In this document: positions 10,711-21,642 of the stretch, piece by piece
How the letters are laid out: every line of letters starts with the position of its first letter
Position numbering within the stretch: the stretch's first letter is position 1
Origin: Agapanthus africanus
Taxonomy: Eukaryota > Streptophyta > Magnoliopsida > Asparagales > Amaryllidaceae
Reading direction: 5' to 3'
Length of the DNA stretch: 64,000 bases
NCBI GenBank assembly: GCA_030015575.1
Contig: JASDDO010000028.1
Span: forward strand, 22,175,154 to 22,239,153
The notes under the pieces: model-generated
Seen by the model: the letters and a program-made list of their open reading frames with translations, nothing else
What the model was told of the DNA's origin: nothing
Database searches by the model: none
Program-made: the position numbers and the translations under genes

Positions 10711-12157
10711 TGATTGATACGAAAAAGTGTTTGTTTGTAGTTAACCGCAATCAATAACGGTGTCGCGTATAGCTAGACCGAGATGAGTACGGGTCGTCCT
10801 CTGGGAAACGTGGAATCTTTTAATTTTACTTTAGATGTGTTGAGAAAGAGAGGAGGGATAAAGAATTTTGTAGAAAGATTTCTAGATCTACGTTTAAATA
10901 AGAATGTAAAATATAGATCTAGATTATTTTAAAGATTTAATTAATATAATAAAAAGGCTTGTAGGGTTCGTTAGGATTTAGTAGTTATGTACGATTAATT
11001 AAAAGTTACCATTTTTATCCATTAATAGATTTAGAACTAGAACGACGGCGATGCGTGTAGATTAGGGTTTCTGGAGGGAAAAAGAATCCCACTCTTAACC
11101 CTTATCTTGACACGGAACTCCGTTCATATCTAGCCTTTACCAAAGCAATCATTAATCCAATCTCTAATCGCGGTCGAAACTAGCAAAGAATTGCTAGCGC
11201 GCCCGATTAGGATGTTAATGATTCTTTTGATAAAGTTCCTAAACTTTATAGGACTTAAAAAGGGTTTAGTTATTTTTATCGTCCATTAGCCTACCCTAAT
11301 CCTACGAACCCTAACAAGCGGAGAATTACTCGCGCATGTTTGGAGAAGAAGATGAAAAGAAAGAGAGGGAAAACATAATGTAAAAAAAAACAATTAAATA
11401 AAATACCTTTATTAATCAATTGAACAAGCTACACTTTTATTCCGTACAAAATGATTACAAACTAGTGCTTCTCGATCTTTCCTAAGGAGGTGGTCGAACA
11501 GTCGATGATCAGCCTGGATGCGTGAGCGTCGGGAGCTTCGTGATCTCTTCGGCTTGATGGCTTTTCCAAGAGGCTCTCGGTGCCTTTTTATAGTGCAAAC
11601 CCAGAATCTTATTGTTGAGAAGTTGGTAAAATTCAGCAGTTGTCAATCTCCCAAAATATTGCCTTCCAACTCCCTATTGTTGCGGCGGATCCGCGGCCAA
11701 AGAGGGGGTATGGCCGCGGATCCGCGGCCAATGGTGAGGATCTCTTGATAGAAATTTTTAGGCTTTATGATTGTGACATGTGGCAATCCTAGGCACCTTC
11801 AGAATTCAAAAATCTTCTCTCGGTTGCTTCCAGACTTGGTCTCCAAGTTTTGCTCCTTAATTTGGCAAGTTTTCTTCAACAACTTGATTTGTTTGATAAA
11901 TTCTGCATAACAACTTGGAAATCTTTTGCACAACAACTCAAATAATATTTAGTAGACTTTGTTCTACTAGGATTTGGTCAATAAATTTATTTGCATACAT
12001 TTTCCTACCAAATGATAATTAAAATATATTAACACATGAAAAATAATGCTTTTACACATAAACCCTCATATGTATAATATATTATAATATAGTCCTTTTT
12101 TAATATGAAAATGGTAGGAAAAATGTAATACAAGTGTGCAGTTTTATCAACTGAACA
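10711..12157 (-). repeat. left (3') LTR of the Athila-like element
   Basis: 1447 bp with TGATTG...GAACA ends in plus reading. On the minus strand a TATAAAAAGG box lies at 11592-11583. A perfect 18-bp palindrome at 11712-11729 and a related arm at 11686-11698 lie upstream of it, in U3. A short open frame at 11518-11748 on the plus strand occurs in both LTRs and is regarded as chance. Confidence 0.95.
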
Positions 12158-13572
12158 AATACCCCCAAACTTATCTTTGATCGTCCTGAGCAAACTAGTT
12201 TATTTGAGAGGAGAAAAAGAAAGGAGAAAACTAAGCACACTTTCGTAGGCAGACACGATTGCACTGAGCACGTGCAACAAGCCGTTAAACCTCTCGGTGT
12301 CCCTAGTAGGAGGAGTGTTGTCTCCTGAGGGTTTTCAGCGGATTACACCCACAGAATCCAATAACAAAAGAGAGATGGTGAAAGTTACATATAAAGATAA
12401 GAACCATAAAAGAAAGGCCTTGAAAAGAAGAGTTTCCAACTATGCTAGCTTTTCAGTTGTTATGAGCCCTACCTTAATAGTCATGAAAAAATGTTAGAAA
12501 TCACATTATCCCTCAATAAAACATCGTCTTTATTCTTCATTCCTATCTTTCATCCAAACATTGATCATATAACCCCACGTGTGTGAAATGGACATCCCTA
12601 CACTCGGAGAATTCAATTCAAGCTATCATACTCTTGTCCATTTACCTTAGTACTTTTTAATTTAATGAATATTAAGAGTTGCTCACACATTTTCATGCGA
12701 CCGTTAATACTTCTGAGGTACTAACAGACCGATTACTCGTGTGCTTGCGGATTAGGTGATATTATTTTCCTCGTCTTGCACCACCTAAGGCTTAGCAGTG
12801 ACTCCCAGACCAGTTGTCCTTAGGGCACTAGGTGAAGAGGCACCCTCGCTATATTTTTTTATTGCTGCCTTGGCGATAACAAAACCAGTGTTCATTTTTT
12901 TTTCTTTTCACCATTTTTATATTTTCTTCATTTTTTTTTCATTTCCTTCATACTTTGGCTTTTAGACAAGAGCATTTCAAGGTATCCTCTACTATCCTAA
13001 GTTTCAAGACGTGTGTAAGTGCATATTGTAGGGTATCAACATTCAAATGTTTGGCTTCCAGAATAGAAACTATTTTTCAGACTTATTTTTATCCTGAGAT
13101 TAGTGACTTCCTTCATTTTACTAACCCTTGGGACAATAGCTCATAACTACTTATCACCAGTTCGTATAAGAAAACTTCTAATTTTCTTGGTTTTCTTAAA
13201 CTATTCCTATCTTTTGGATGTAACTTTTCACTTTCTACTCTTTTGTTATAAAAGAAAATTTTTGAAATTTTTTGAAAATGTTGTGCTTATGCAAAATATG
13301 ATGCAAATTGATATGTAAATAAGCACAAACCTCCCCCAAACCTGTTTACAGCAGTGTCCTCACTGATGTCATCCATTAAGCACAAAAACCTGTATACTTG
13401 GGAGAAAATTATTAATGGGGGCAAAATATATGAAAGTGAAAATCCTCCCCTAAACTTATTTTAGGCTCACAATTTTGTAAAAATCATTTTCTTTCAAGAG
13501 CCAAAATATACCACCCCTCCTCCAAACGTGAGTTAAACAATTTTAATCTTTTTTAAAAATCATATGAGGGGG
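12158..13572 (-). other. 3' untranslated region of the Athila-like element with polypurine tract
   Basis: No coding sequence. Immediately inside the left LTR the minus strand reads AAGTTTGGGGGTATT, the likely polypurine tract priming plus-strand DNA. Similar G-rich copies (opposite-strand cctcccccaaacc or close) occur at about 13329-13341, 13444-13457 and 13512-13526. An enzyme-coding region would normally occupy this place in an autonomous Athila element. Confidence 0.75.
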
Positions 13573-16518
13573 TCAATGCCAAGCTTTGCAAAGACCGAAG
13601 GTCAACACCAACCATTCAAAAATTTTATCAATGAAGTACCAAGGTTGGTGGAAGCATATGTCACCTTTCGACAAGAAGAAGTAGGGAGGTGATAAGAGGT
13701 GTAATGGAAAATGATTGCATCTCAATTTGGAGAGACGACACAGTGATAGTAATGATGGATTACGCGCATTATCATGATTGTCCAAAAGAGGGGGTGGAGG
13801 TCCAATTTCTTCATCTTGGAGTTGATTCATCTCAATACCCGTGTCTTGTAAAAATGCGAGTTCATCAGCGAAAATTTCCTCAAAACTTTCATCGATCCCC
13901 CGAAAAATAATGTCATCAGAAAAAATGGGGCGATCGTCCGACTCTATAAAAAGTTCCTCATCTGCGTTAGATGTTGACCCGGACAACTCGGTGGAAGAGT
14001 CCGTGTCAAGCAACAACGTATGAAAAGAGTCAGAATTATGAGGTTGATCATATTCGCTGCTGTCGACATCCATTAATTCGACAGAACAAAAATGAGCATA
14101 GGGTTCGGAGGGTTCACTTCCCAACTTGTAAATGTTAAGCTCAATTGACTTCTTTCCAAAGGATAGGGTCATAGAGCCGTTTCTACAATTGATTACTGCG
14201 TTGGAAGTGGCAAAAAAGGGTCGACCGAGTATCACCGGAATTTGATTGTGTGGGTTTGCTACAGGTTGTGTATCTATAACGATAAAGTCCACAGGGAATA
14301 TGAATTCCCCGACTTTGATTAACACATGCTCTAGCTCACCCCTTGGTTGGGTGATAGATCGATCGGCCATTTGAAGAGTGCAATGCGCTGGTTTTAACTC
14401 TCCGATCCCTAATTGCTCATAAACTGAATACGGAAGTAAGTTAACACTAGCACCTAGATCGAGTAGAGCACGATTAATATTTTTACCACCAATAGAAATT
14501 GAAATTGTAGGACTTCCGGGGTCCTTTCGTTTCTTGGGTAGTTCTTGTGTAAAAGCGGTGCTCACATTACTTGCAAGGAAAACTTTTTTAGGTACTTGAA
14601 CTTTTCTCTTCCTAGTGCACAAGTCCTTTAAGATTTTCGCCTATGACGGAACTTGTTGAATAGCATCTAGGAGAGGAATGTTTATGTTAACTTGCTTAAA
14701 AATTTCCACAATCTTCTCCATTTGTGGACTTGGTTTGTTTCCCCTTAACCTGTTTGGGTAAGGTGCTTTATCAATAAGGGTTTGGTCCAACATTGGAGAG
14801 GATTGTGGGGATGGATTCGATCCCAAAACTGGAGTGGAAATCGACTTAGATAGATTTGGCGAAATGGGCGAAGGGTTCGAGCCTTGGGGAAAACGGAGAA
14901 TAGGCTCGGGTGAAGGTGGGAGACTAGACGAATTAGGGGAAGAAGAAGAAGAAGAAGGGGTATCATTGGTGTCACTATCATCACACTGCTCACCCACTCG
15001 GTTATTCAGCACTTTTTCTGATCTCAACGTAGTAACAGCACTCACATTATAACTTTGTGAGTGGCCAGGATTAGATATGGGTTGAGATGGGAGTTTCCCT
15101 TTCTCTCTCGCACTCATTGCGGCGTTTAACTGTGCGATTTGGTTTTCTATTGATTTAATACTCTCACCATGGGAGGCGGAGTTTTTCGTTAGGGTATCAA
15201 TAGAAGACCTCATCTCTGCCGAAATTTGCATGGATTGTTTCATGAACATATCCAAAGTTTGTGCAAGTGAGTTGTCAGTACCGGCCATTTGTGGTGTAGA
15301 AATGTTGCCCGGATTTTGAAAATTCTGTGACTGAAAGGGGGGCTAATTCTGTGGTTGTGGTTGCTGTGGAGGAGGTCTTTGAAAATTACTTTGTTGGTTT
15401 TGATTCCAAGCAAAGTTAGGATGATTCCTCCATCCTTGATTATATGTGGAAGAATAAGGGTCGTTTCTAGGTCGCTGCTGAAAAGCAGCATTAGCTTGAA
15501 ACGATGCATTCATAGGACATTCTTCCGTTAAGTGTGAAGGATCCGAACAACAACCACAAACGGTCTTAGGAAGTGTGACCTGATTTAGGGAGAATGATGA
15601 AAATTTGTTCTCAATAGCATCGAGTTTCTTCTGCATCGCTGCCATTTCGGCTTTTACTGCGATGGAAACATCGAGTTGGTGAATACCTCCCTTAGTTGAA
15701 GGTGGTCTTATGCTTTCCCACTGCAAAGTGCTTTCTGCGAGATCTTCCAGATATTTCCGTGCTTCACCATCATCTTTAGACATGAAATTGCATTGACACA
15801 TCGTTTCAAGCATCTGCTTTATCGCTGGATTAATGCCCTCATATATAATCCGACATAAATCCCATCTTTGTATTCCGTGATGGGGGCATTGGACAAGCAG
15901 ATCCTTAAAACGTTCAAAGCACTTCCAAAATGGTTCATTGGGAAGCTGGGTGAATTGGTTGATCTCGCTCCTAATGTGGGCAGTCTTATGATTTGGGTAA
16001 AACTTCTTGAGAAATGCTACGACGAATTCATCCCAATTAGTGATAGAGTGTGCGGCAGTATTATAAAGCCATTTTTCTGCCAAGTCGCACAGTGTGAATG
16101 GGAGAAGACGTAAGCGCATAGCATCTAAAGTCAATTGTGAAGTACCCATCATTGCGCATACGTTTTCGAATTTGGTTATGAAAACGTACGCGTCTTCCGA
16201 CTCCAGCCTGTGAAATTTGGGCAGCAAATTGATGTAGTGGGGTTTAATTTCGAAATTATCCCCGTTAGGTGGTGGAAGAGATAGACAAGTAGGAAGGGGA
16301 CCACGAATAGGATAGCATCTCTCTTGGAGAGAGATGCGCGGTGGATTCTGCTCACCTGCGGGCGGTGGCAGCGTGGTGTTATAATTAGATGGAGTGCCGT
16401 CCATCACGGTCGATGTGGTGTGTGGTGGGGAAAAAGAAGATGAAGAAGTACTGACTTCGGTGTCGATAGCAGGAACGCGGACAAGACGGGCACTAGGATC
16501 CCGTGTCCAGCCGAGCAT
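13573..16518 (-). pseudogene. gag-protease polyprotein, Athila type
   Basis: One frame from the ATG at 16518 to a stop at 13573-13575, 982 codons with two internal TAG stops (15345-15343 and 14643-14641). The first about 390 residues are Athila-type gag: NFEIKPHYINLLPKFHR, LRLLPFTLCDLAEKWLYNTA, EINQFTQLPNEPFWKCFERF and LLVQCPHHGIQ. A Cys/His cluster (CGCCSDPSHLTEECP) is the zinc knuckle. A Ser/Pro-rich linker follows, then an aspartic protease with ALLDLGASVNLLPYSVYEQL (active site D-L-G, where D-T/S-G is usual) and PVILGRPFFATSNAVINC (about 14500-14170). After the protease is an acidic region with no reverse transcriptase motif. Gag forms the particle; protease would mature it. The two stops suggest this copy no longer makes the full protein. 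Confidence 0.9.
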
Positions 16519-17480
16519 GCACTAAGCGGGTTTAGTGCAAGTGGCAGCGTGTGTGTGGTTTAAAAATTGGTTAGTTTTGAAAAAGTGGGACCCAAGACAA
16601 ATCACCCTAAGATGCACAAGCAACCCTAGAACTAAGGTCACCTAGGTCCAGTCTCTAGACCGCTCCTAGACTTCCAAAGGACAAGCCGCAGGATAAATCC
16701 TCTACCGCCTCCGTACTACCCTTGTAGCGAGGTAAGTGCCAGGTAAGTGGGAAGGAACCACCACAACAGTGGGCCTAATTAATAACCACTAGCCTTTGAC
16801 ACACTTGCGTAGGCACTACAAAAGTAATGCAGATAAACGATAGATTACCCACGACCTTCCTCTGTCCTTATTGAGCGCGACAGTCCTTAGAGTCTGGTCT
16901 AGATATTTTTTAAATTAATGAAGGGTTGATCTATATGCTCGGTTTGTGATTTGTGGGGCTTAGGAAGGGTGATGAAATCCCCACCTAATCTTGATTTGGT
17001 CTTTGCCCCTTAAAATCCGTATTAAATATGCAAAACAAAATCAATCACAAAACTTTTGCAAAAAGATTTTTGAGCGGCGCAATTTTGCAAAGAATCCTGC
17101 AGAAAATAGATTTTATTGGATTTGAGGGGAGAGAGAAAGAGTTGAGAATCTTACCAGAGGAGTTTGAGACCTTGATCCCCTTGTCAGGCCGCGTTTCCGC
17201 CGCAGATGCTCCTTTGTGCCGCGGTTCCGCCGCAAGGTGGATGGTTCAGTTGCTGAAAATTTTTCTGTGTCCCTCTGTGCTCCTCTGGATCTCTAAAAAT
17301 GTCTTTGTTTCCTGTTTCCCTTAATTCTGTGACTCCAGATCTCCTTACAAAAATTCACGCACAAATCGTTAAATATGCAATTTGCAGTTTTGTGTTAATA
17401 ATGATATGGCTCGTCTAGGAATTCAACACAAACAGTAAAAATAAAAAAATTACGCACGTATTCCCGGCAACGACGCCATA
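16519..17480 (-). other. 5' leader and primer binding site of the Athila-like element
   Basis: The minus strand from 17478 reads TGGCGTCGTTGCCGGGAA, which complements the 3' end of plant tRNA-Asp apart from about two positions, two bases from the LTR. The following about 940 nt lead to the gag ATG at 16518 and contain GCCGCGGTTCCGCCGC-type repeats near 17190-17235. No gene is seen. Confidence 0.75.
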
Positions 17481-18928
17481 TGATTGGTTCGGAAAAGTGT
17501 TTGTTTGTAGTTAACCGCAATCAATAACGGTGTCGCGTATAGCTAGACCGAGATGAGTACGGGTCGTCCTCTGGGAAACGTGGAATCTTTTAATTTTACT
17601 TTAGATGTGTTGAGAAAGAGAGGAGGGATAAAGAATTTTGTAGAAAGATTTCTAGATTTACGTTTAAACAAGAATGTAAAATATAGATCTAGATTATTTT
17701 AAAGATTTAATTAATATAATAAAAAGGCTTGTAGGGTTCGTTAGGATTTAGTAGTTATGTACGATTAATTAAAAGTTACCATTTTTATCCATTAATAGAT
17801 TTAGAACTAGAACGACGGCGATGCGTGTAGATTAGGGTTTCTGGAGGGAAAAGGAATCCCACTCTTAACCCTTATCTTGACACGGAACTCCGTTCATATC
17901 TAGCCTTTACCAAAGCAATCATTAATCCAATCTCTAATCGCGGTCGAAACTAGAAAAGAATTGCTAGCGCGCCCGATTAGGATGTTAATGATTCTTTTGT
18001 TAAAGTTCTTAAACTTTATAGGACTTAAAAAGGGTTTAGTTATTTTTATCGTCCATTAGCCTACCCTAATCCTACGAACCCTAACAAGCGGAGAATTACT
18101 CGCGCATGTTGGGAGAAGAAGATGAAAAGAAAGAGAGGGAAAACATAATGTAAAAAAAAAACAATTAAATAAAATACCTTTATTAATCAACTGAACAAGC
18201 TACACTTTTATTCCGTAGAAAATGATTACAAACTAGTGCTTCTCGATCTTTCCTAAGGAGGCAGTCGAACAGTCGATGATCAGCCTGGATGCGTGAGCGT
18301 CGGGAGCTTCGTGATCTCTTCGGCTTGATGGCTTTTCCAAGAGGCTCTCGGTGCATTTTTATAGTGCAAACCCAGAATCTTATTATTGAGAAGTTGGTAA
18401 AATTCAGCAGTTGTCAATCTCCCAAAATATTGCCTTCCAACTCCCTATTGTTGCGGCGGATCCGCGGCCAAAGAGGGGGTATGGCCGCGGATCCGCGGCC
18501 AATGGTGAGGATCTCTTGATAGAAATTTTTGGGCTTTATGATTGTGACATGTGGCAATCCTAGGCACCTTCAGAATTCAAAAATCTTCTCTCGGTTGCTT
18601 CCGGACTTGGTCTCCAAGTTTTGCTCCTTAATTTGGCAAGTTTTCTTCAACAACTTGATTTGTTTGATAAATTCTGCATAACAACTTAGAAATCTTTTGC
18701 ACAACAACTCAAATAATATTTAGTAGACTTTGTTCTACTAGAATTTGGTCAATAAATTTATTTGCATACATTTTCCTACCAAATGATAATTAATATATAT
18801 TAACACATGGAAAATAATGCTTTTACACATAAACCCTCATATGTATAATATATTATAATATAGTCCTTTTTTAATATGAAAATGGTAGGAAAAATGTAAT
18901 ACAAGTGTGCAGTTTTATCAACTGAACA
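17481..18928 (-). repeat. right (5') LTR of the Athila-like element
   Basis: 1448 bp, the partner of 10711-12157. It carries the promoter in this orientation: TATAAAAATG on the minus strand at about 18363-18354, and the same 18-bp palindrome at 18483-18500. It is followed by the target duplication ACATG at 18929-18933. Confidence 0.95.
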
Positions 18929-18933
18929 ACATG

Positions 18934-19141
18934 CTTGAATCTTCTCATACTTCAGACCTAAATTAGACATCATCTTCTGGGCTCCACATCAGCTGTCGAG
19001 CACGTTATTTTCCAGAGGCATAGAATCTTTCAAGAACTTCAAAAGTATTGTGAATGACTTGTTGTTCCATCTATTTAGGCACTTAATCTGGAAAAGTTGG
19101 ACAAACCATGAGAGGGTGGAATACTTTGTATTCATATAAAT
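18934..19141 (-). pseudogene. CACTA copy A Tnp2 N-terminal part, right of the Athila insertion
   Basis: Continues the Tnp2 region: the minus strand includes the CLN/ST-type SFTILLKFLKD...MPLENN stretch and RAQKMMSNLGLKYEKIQAC before the insertion. It aligns with copy B 43250-43319 plus 54378-54515. It ends abruptly at 19141, where the Tat-type LTR begins. Confidence 0.8.
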
Positions 19142-19159
19142 TGAGCGTTAGTCAATGAG

Positions 19160-19330
19160 CGCAGAGAGCTTCTGTTAAGTAGCGTGCACATAAGGAGCAC
19201 GTGGCGCGCTTGGCGTTGGTCACCAGATTTAGAGCGCTAAGGTGCTTCTTATGAAATAGCGCACACGTGAGGAGTACATGGCGCGCTTGACGCCGAGCGC
19301 AAGACAATGAGCGCAGAGCGCTTCTGATCA
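19160..19330. repeat. two imperfect about 110-bp repeats in the Tat LTR
   Basis: Two related stretches rich in GCGC/GAGCGC with ACATAAGGAGCACGTGGCGCGC and ACGTGAGGAGTACATGGCGCGC cores. Confidence 0.6.
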
Positions 19331-20084
19331 ATTTCGTGATTTGAGAAATAAGTTCTAACTTACAAGAGACTTTGTCTCATGGTTCTAAGAACAAAGTTCT
19401 TATTTTTATAGGAGATGTTAAAATCTCTTCTATTTTCTTTTGTGATAGACTTTATTTTTGTAGATCTATGATTTGAAAAGAATGAAATTCTTCCCCGCCT
19501 TTTTATGATGAGATGCTATGATCTCTTTTTGTGAAAGACCTATGTCTTATAGATCTATGATCTAAAAAAGAACTATGTTCTTCTTCCTTAATAAGATATT
19601 TTTTATCTCTCTGTTTTTACCTTGAAGAAAATTTCTTTTTCTCAGAGCTTGCTCTTTTCTTTGAAATTTCTCAAAGCTTGTGGGGTGGGGGTTCCTCTCT
19701 ACGAGACTTGAAGTCTTGGGTCTTTTATATAGTAGAGGCTAATTAGTTGAATCAGTTGAAAAGATCTTTTCTCTAATTGATTTGGGGATGTTTCCTACCG
19801 TTGGATTTTTTATCCCAGGGCTTCTGTTTACAGAAACCAATCTTCTTGTTTTAAAAAAGATTGGGAAATATTTTCCCATACAGAGCTTATTCTGTATCTT
19901 AGTAATTTTTAATCACCATTGGATCATTGATCCAACTGTGCTCTGATTTACAGAGCATAATCTTTCCTATTTGGAAAGATTCTGAAGAGTATTTTCTTAA
20001 CAGAATTTTATTATGAATTTTGATGATTTATCATTTTCGTTGGATCTTTGATCCAACGGTGAAGAACATTTAGTTATGGCGCTT

Positions 20085-20375
20085 GGCGCTCTTGTGCTTT
20101 GCACGTGAACGCTGCCTCAGAGTCTTTGACTCTTAGCGCTTGGCGCTCAGCGCTCTTGTGCATTGCACGTGATGCGCTGCCTCAGAGTCTGACTCTTTAG
20201 CGTTGGCTCTCATCGCTCTCGTGCTTTGCACGTGAGGCACTGCCTCAGAGTCTTTGACTCTTTAGCACTGGCGCTCAGCACTCTCGTGTTTTGCATGTGA
20301 GGCGTTGCCTCAGAGTCTTTGACTCATGGCGCTGGCGTTTAGCGCTCTCGTGCTTTGCATGTGAGGCACTGCCTC
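20085..20375. repeat. about 64-bp minisatellite in the Tat LTR U3
   Basis: About 4.6 copies of a 63-65 bp unit (GCGCTCTTGTGCTTTGCACG... then CTGCCTCAGAGTCTTTGACT) lie just inside the polypurine end of the LTR, a position typical of enhancer repeats. Confidence 0.85.
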
Positions 20376-20565
20376 AATACTGAAGGTGTCTTTTCACCTT
20401 CCTTCTCTACTTTTCCTGAGCCATGCATCTTTTTTCCAGAGCTTGGAAATTGTTCCATCATGCACAACATTTTCTGTGCCTAGACTTAAATTTCTCCCAT
20501 CATAATCTGAAGCAATGCTTCTTTTCTCTCTCATTTTCAGAGAATCGTTTTAACAGAGAAGAGCT

Positions 20566-21099
20566 ATGGCTTGTAATCGCCCACATGCTCGTCGTCAGCC
20601 ATAGGAGGTGCCCATTGACGGAATTGTTTCTCGTTTTGCTGCGCGCTTGGTGAACCCTACTATTACGGATGGCCAATGCGACACGGTGCTGCACGACCTC
20701 TTGACTCGTATATGATCTCCTCTCCCCATCGGCTCCATTTGGCTCCGGATGGTTTTCTTGTCTGTGATCAATGATATTCCCCCTCCTCCGGCAGAGATGA
20801 CTCTGGCAATGCTCAACGCCACGGAAGAAAAGATTGAGTGCTTCCACGAGGCACTTTTGATCACCACAGCTCTGAGTGATCGCTCTGTCCAGCTGCTAAG
20901 CCAGATACGGGCTCAGCGGGTCATCATGTCTGCCTTTGCTGATGGGTGCGGTGCTGACCGATGGGTAGCTACTCTTCGTGAAGATTGCCACTTTTTCATG
21001 GTGGAGAAGGCAGAGAAGGAGTTAGATAATTTTATCCATAGTTTTGTGAATCCCTGTACTTTCGATCCCATGTTTGGTGATCTATTTCCTGTAGAATAA
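20566..21099 (+). pseudogene. antisense extra ORF of the Tat element, unknown function
   Basis: A 178-codon frame opposite to pol, starting at ATG 20566 and ending TAA at 21097-21099, with two in-frame stops (TAG 20602-20604, TGA 20713-20715). The part after the second stop stays open: VFLSVINDIPPPPAEMTLAM, a Glu/Leu-rich middle (LLITTALSDRSVQLLSQIRA) and a C-terminal helix-like region ending CTFDPMFGDLFPVE. I recognise no domain. Its place between the 3' LTR and the pol end on the opposite strand is that of the extra antisense ORFs known in Tat elements such as Grande. It might instead be a chance or captured frame. Confidence 0.5.
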
Positions 21100-21261
21100 A
21101 ATGTTCAATTAAATACTTTGTTTTTGTCATTGAACATCTGTTCTTCCTCTGATGTGTGCATGTGTGTATATGAATGAGCCTAGTTTCACACATATCTATA
21201 AATGAAACTTAAGCCGGCATAAACAGGAACTAATAGCTCTTGGCCGAAGATTTTGGCGGGA

Positions 21262-21642
21262 GTTCTTTTGTTGACGTTGCGTCTGCATCCTACTGGAGTG
21301 AGAAAGAACGCCGTTGTTGACATTGCGTCTGCTGTAATGAGACGAATGTCGAGCTGGAGCTGGGATTTCGCCGTCACTTCTTTTTGGTTTGGCGATTTGG
21401 AGCCTTTGTTGATATTGTGTCTGCTGTAACAAGAAGAATGTCGAGTCGGAGCTGAGATTTTGCCGTCACTTCTTTTTGTTTCGACCCTGGGGTATTTTGT
21501 TGACGTTGCGTCTGCATCCTGCTGGAGTGAGAAGGAACGCCGTTATTGGCATTGTGTCTGCTGTAACAAGACGAATGTCGAGCTGGAGATAGGATTTTGC
21601 CGTCGCTCCTTTTTAGTTTCGACCCTAGGGTCTTTTGTTGAC
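21262..21642. repeat. about 220-bp tandem repeats in the Tat untranslated region
   Basis: Units begin GTTGACGTTGCGTCTGCATCC at about 21270 and 21498; a third begins at 24712, split off by the LINE. Each contains shorter echoes (GACGAATGTCGAGCTGGAG, TTTTGCCGTCACTTC), suggesting an older about 110-bp unit. Confidence 0.8.
21624..21642. repeat. LINE target site duplication, left copy
   Basis: The 19-bp CCTAGGGTCTTTTGTTGAC here is repeated exactly at 24699-24717, bracketing the LINE. Confidence 0.95.

Larger units (their letters stand above)
10711..18928 (-). mobile_element. Athila-like Ty3/gypsy element with gag and protease only
   Basis: An 8.2-kb LTR retrotransposon on the minus strand inserted in CACTA copy A. 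LTRs are 10711-12157 and 17481-18928, with TG...CA ends and about 22 differences by eye (roughly 98.5% identical). The primer site next to the right LTR matches the end of tRNA-Asp. A gag-protease frame (16518-13573) is present, but reverse transcriptase, RNase H and integrase are absent: the 1.4 kb between the frame and the left LTR is non-coding. It is therefore probably non-autonomous, using enzymes of a relative. No envelope-like ORF is seen. Confidence 0.9.
4550..19141 (-). mobile_element. CACTA (En/Spm) transposon copy A, interrupted and truncated
   Basis: DNA transposon on the minus strand. It is recognised from a Tnp2-type transposase with DUF4218- and DUF4216-like regions, followed by a TnpA-like gene. 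Its left end near 4550 has subterminal repeats of the kind seen at the intact right end of copy B (ATTAATCCGT motifs at about 4556-4610), but no CACTA terminus is visible beside the terpene synthase, so the extreme end seems lost. The Athila-like element at 10711-18928 sits inside Tnp2. Element sequence resumes at 18934-19141, then is cut by the Tat-type LTR starting at 19142. Everything 5' of that point is missing from this copy. Copy B (37800-56834) is closely similar throughout and gives the alignment. Confidence 0.85.
19142..20396 (-). repeat. inferred 3' LTR of the Tat element
   Basis: Plus reading begins TGAGCG at the exact point where CACTA similarity stops and ends TTTTCA at 20396. 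On the minus strand a purine-rich run (GGAAAAGTAGAGAAGGAAGG) abuts TGAAAAG, as a polypurine tract next to an LTR should. A TATATAAAAG box is present on the minus strand at 19731-19721. No second LTR copy is available, so the ends are inferred. Confidence 0.55.

Noticed and set aside
4550-11000. Segmental duplication of a host gene region as the explanation for 4.9-11 kb and 37.8-43.3 kb similarity
   Set aside because: The shared region carries CACTA transposase domains and ends at a CACTA terminus in copy B, so transposon copies explain it. Duplication of a dead element is still possible.
11518-11748. 76-codon frame in the Athila LTR (also at 18289-18519)
   Set aside because: Kept only because the LTRs are nearly identical. 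It runs against the element's coding strand, over the TATA box and palindrome.
16519-17480. Envelope-like ORF in the Athila-like element
   Set aside because: This region is the leader between the primer site and gag. The place where an envelope-like ORF would be (12158-13572) has no substantial frame.
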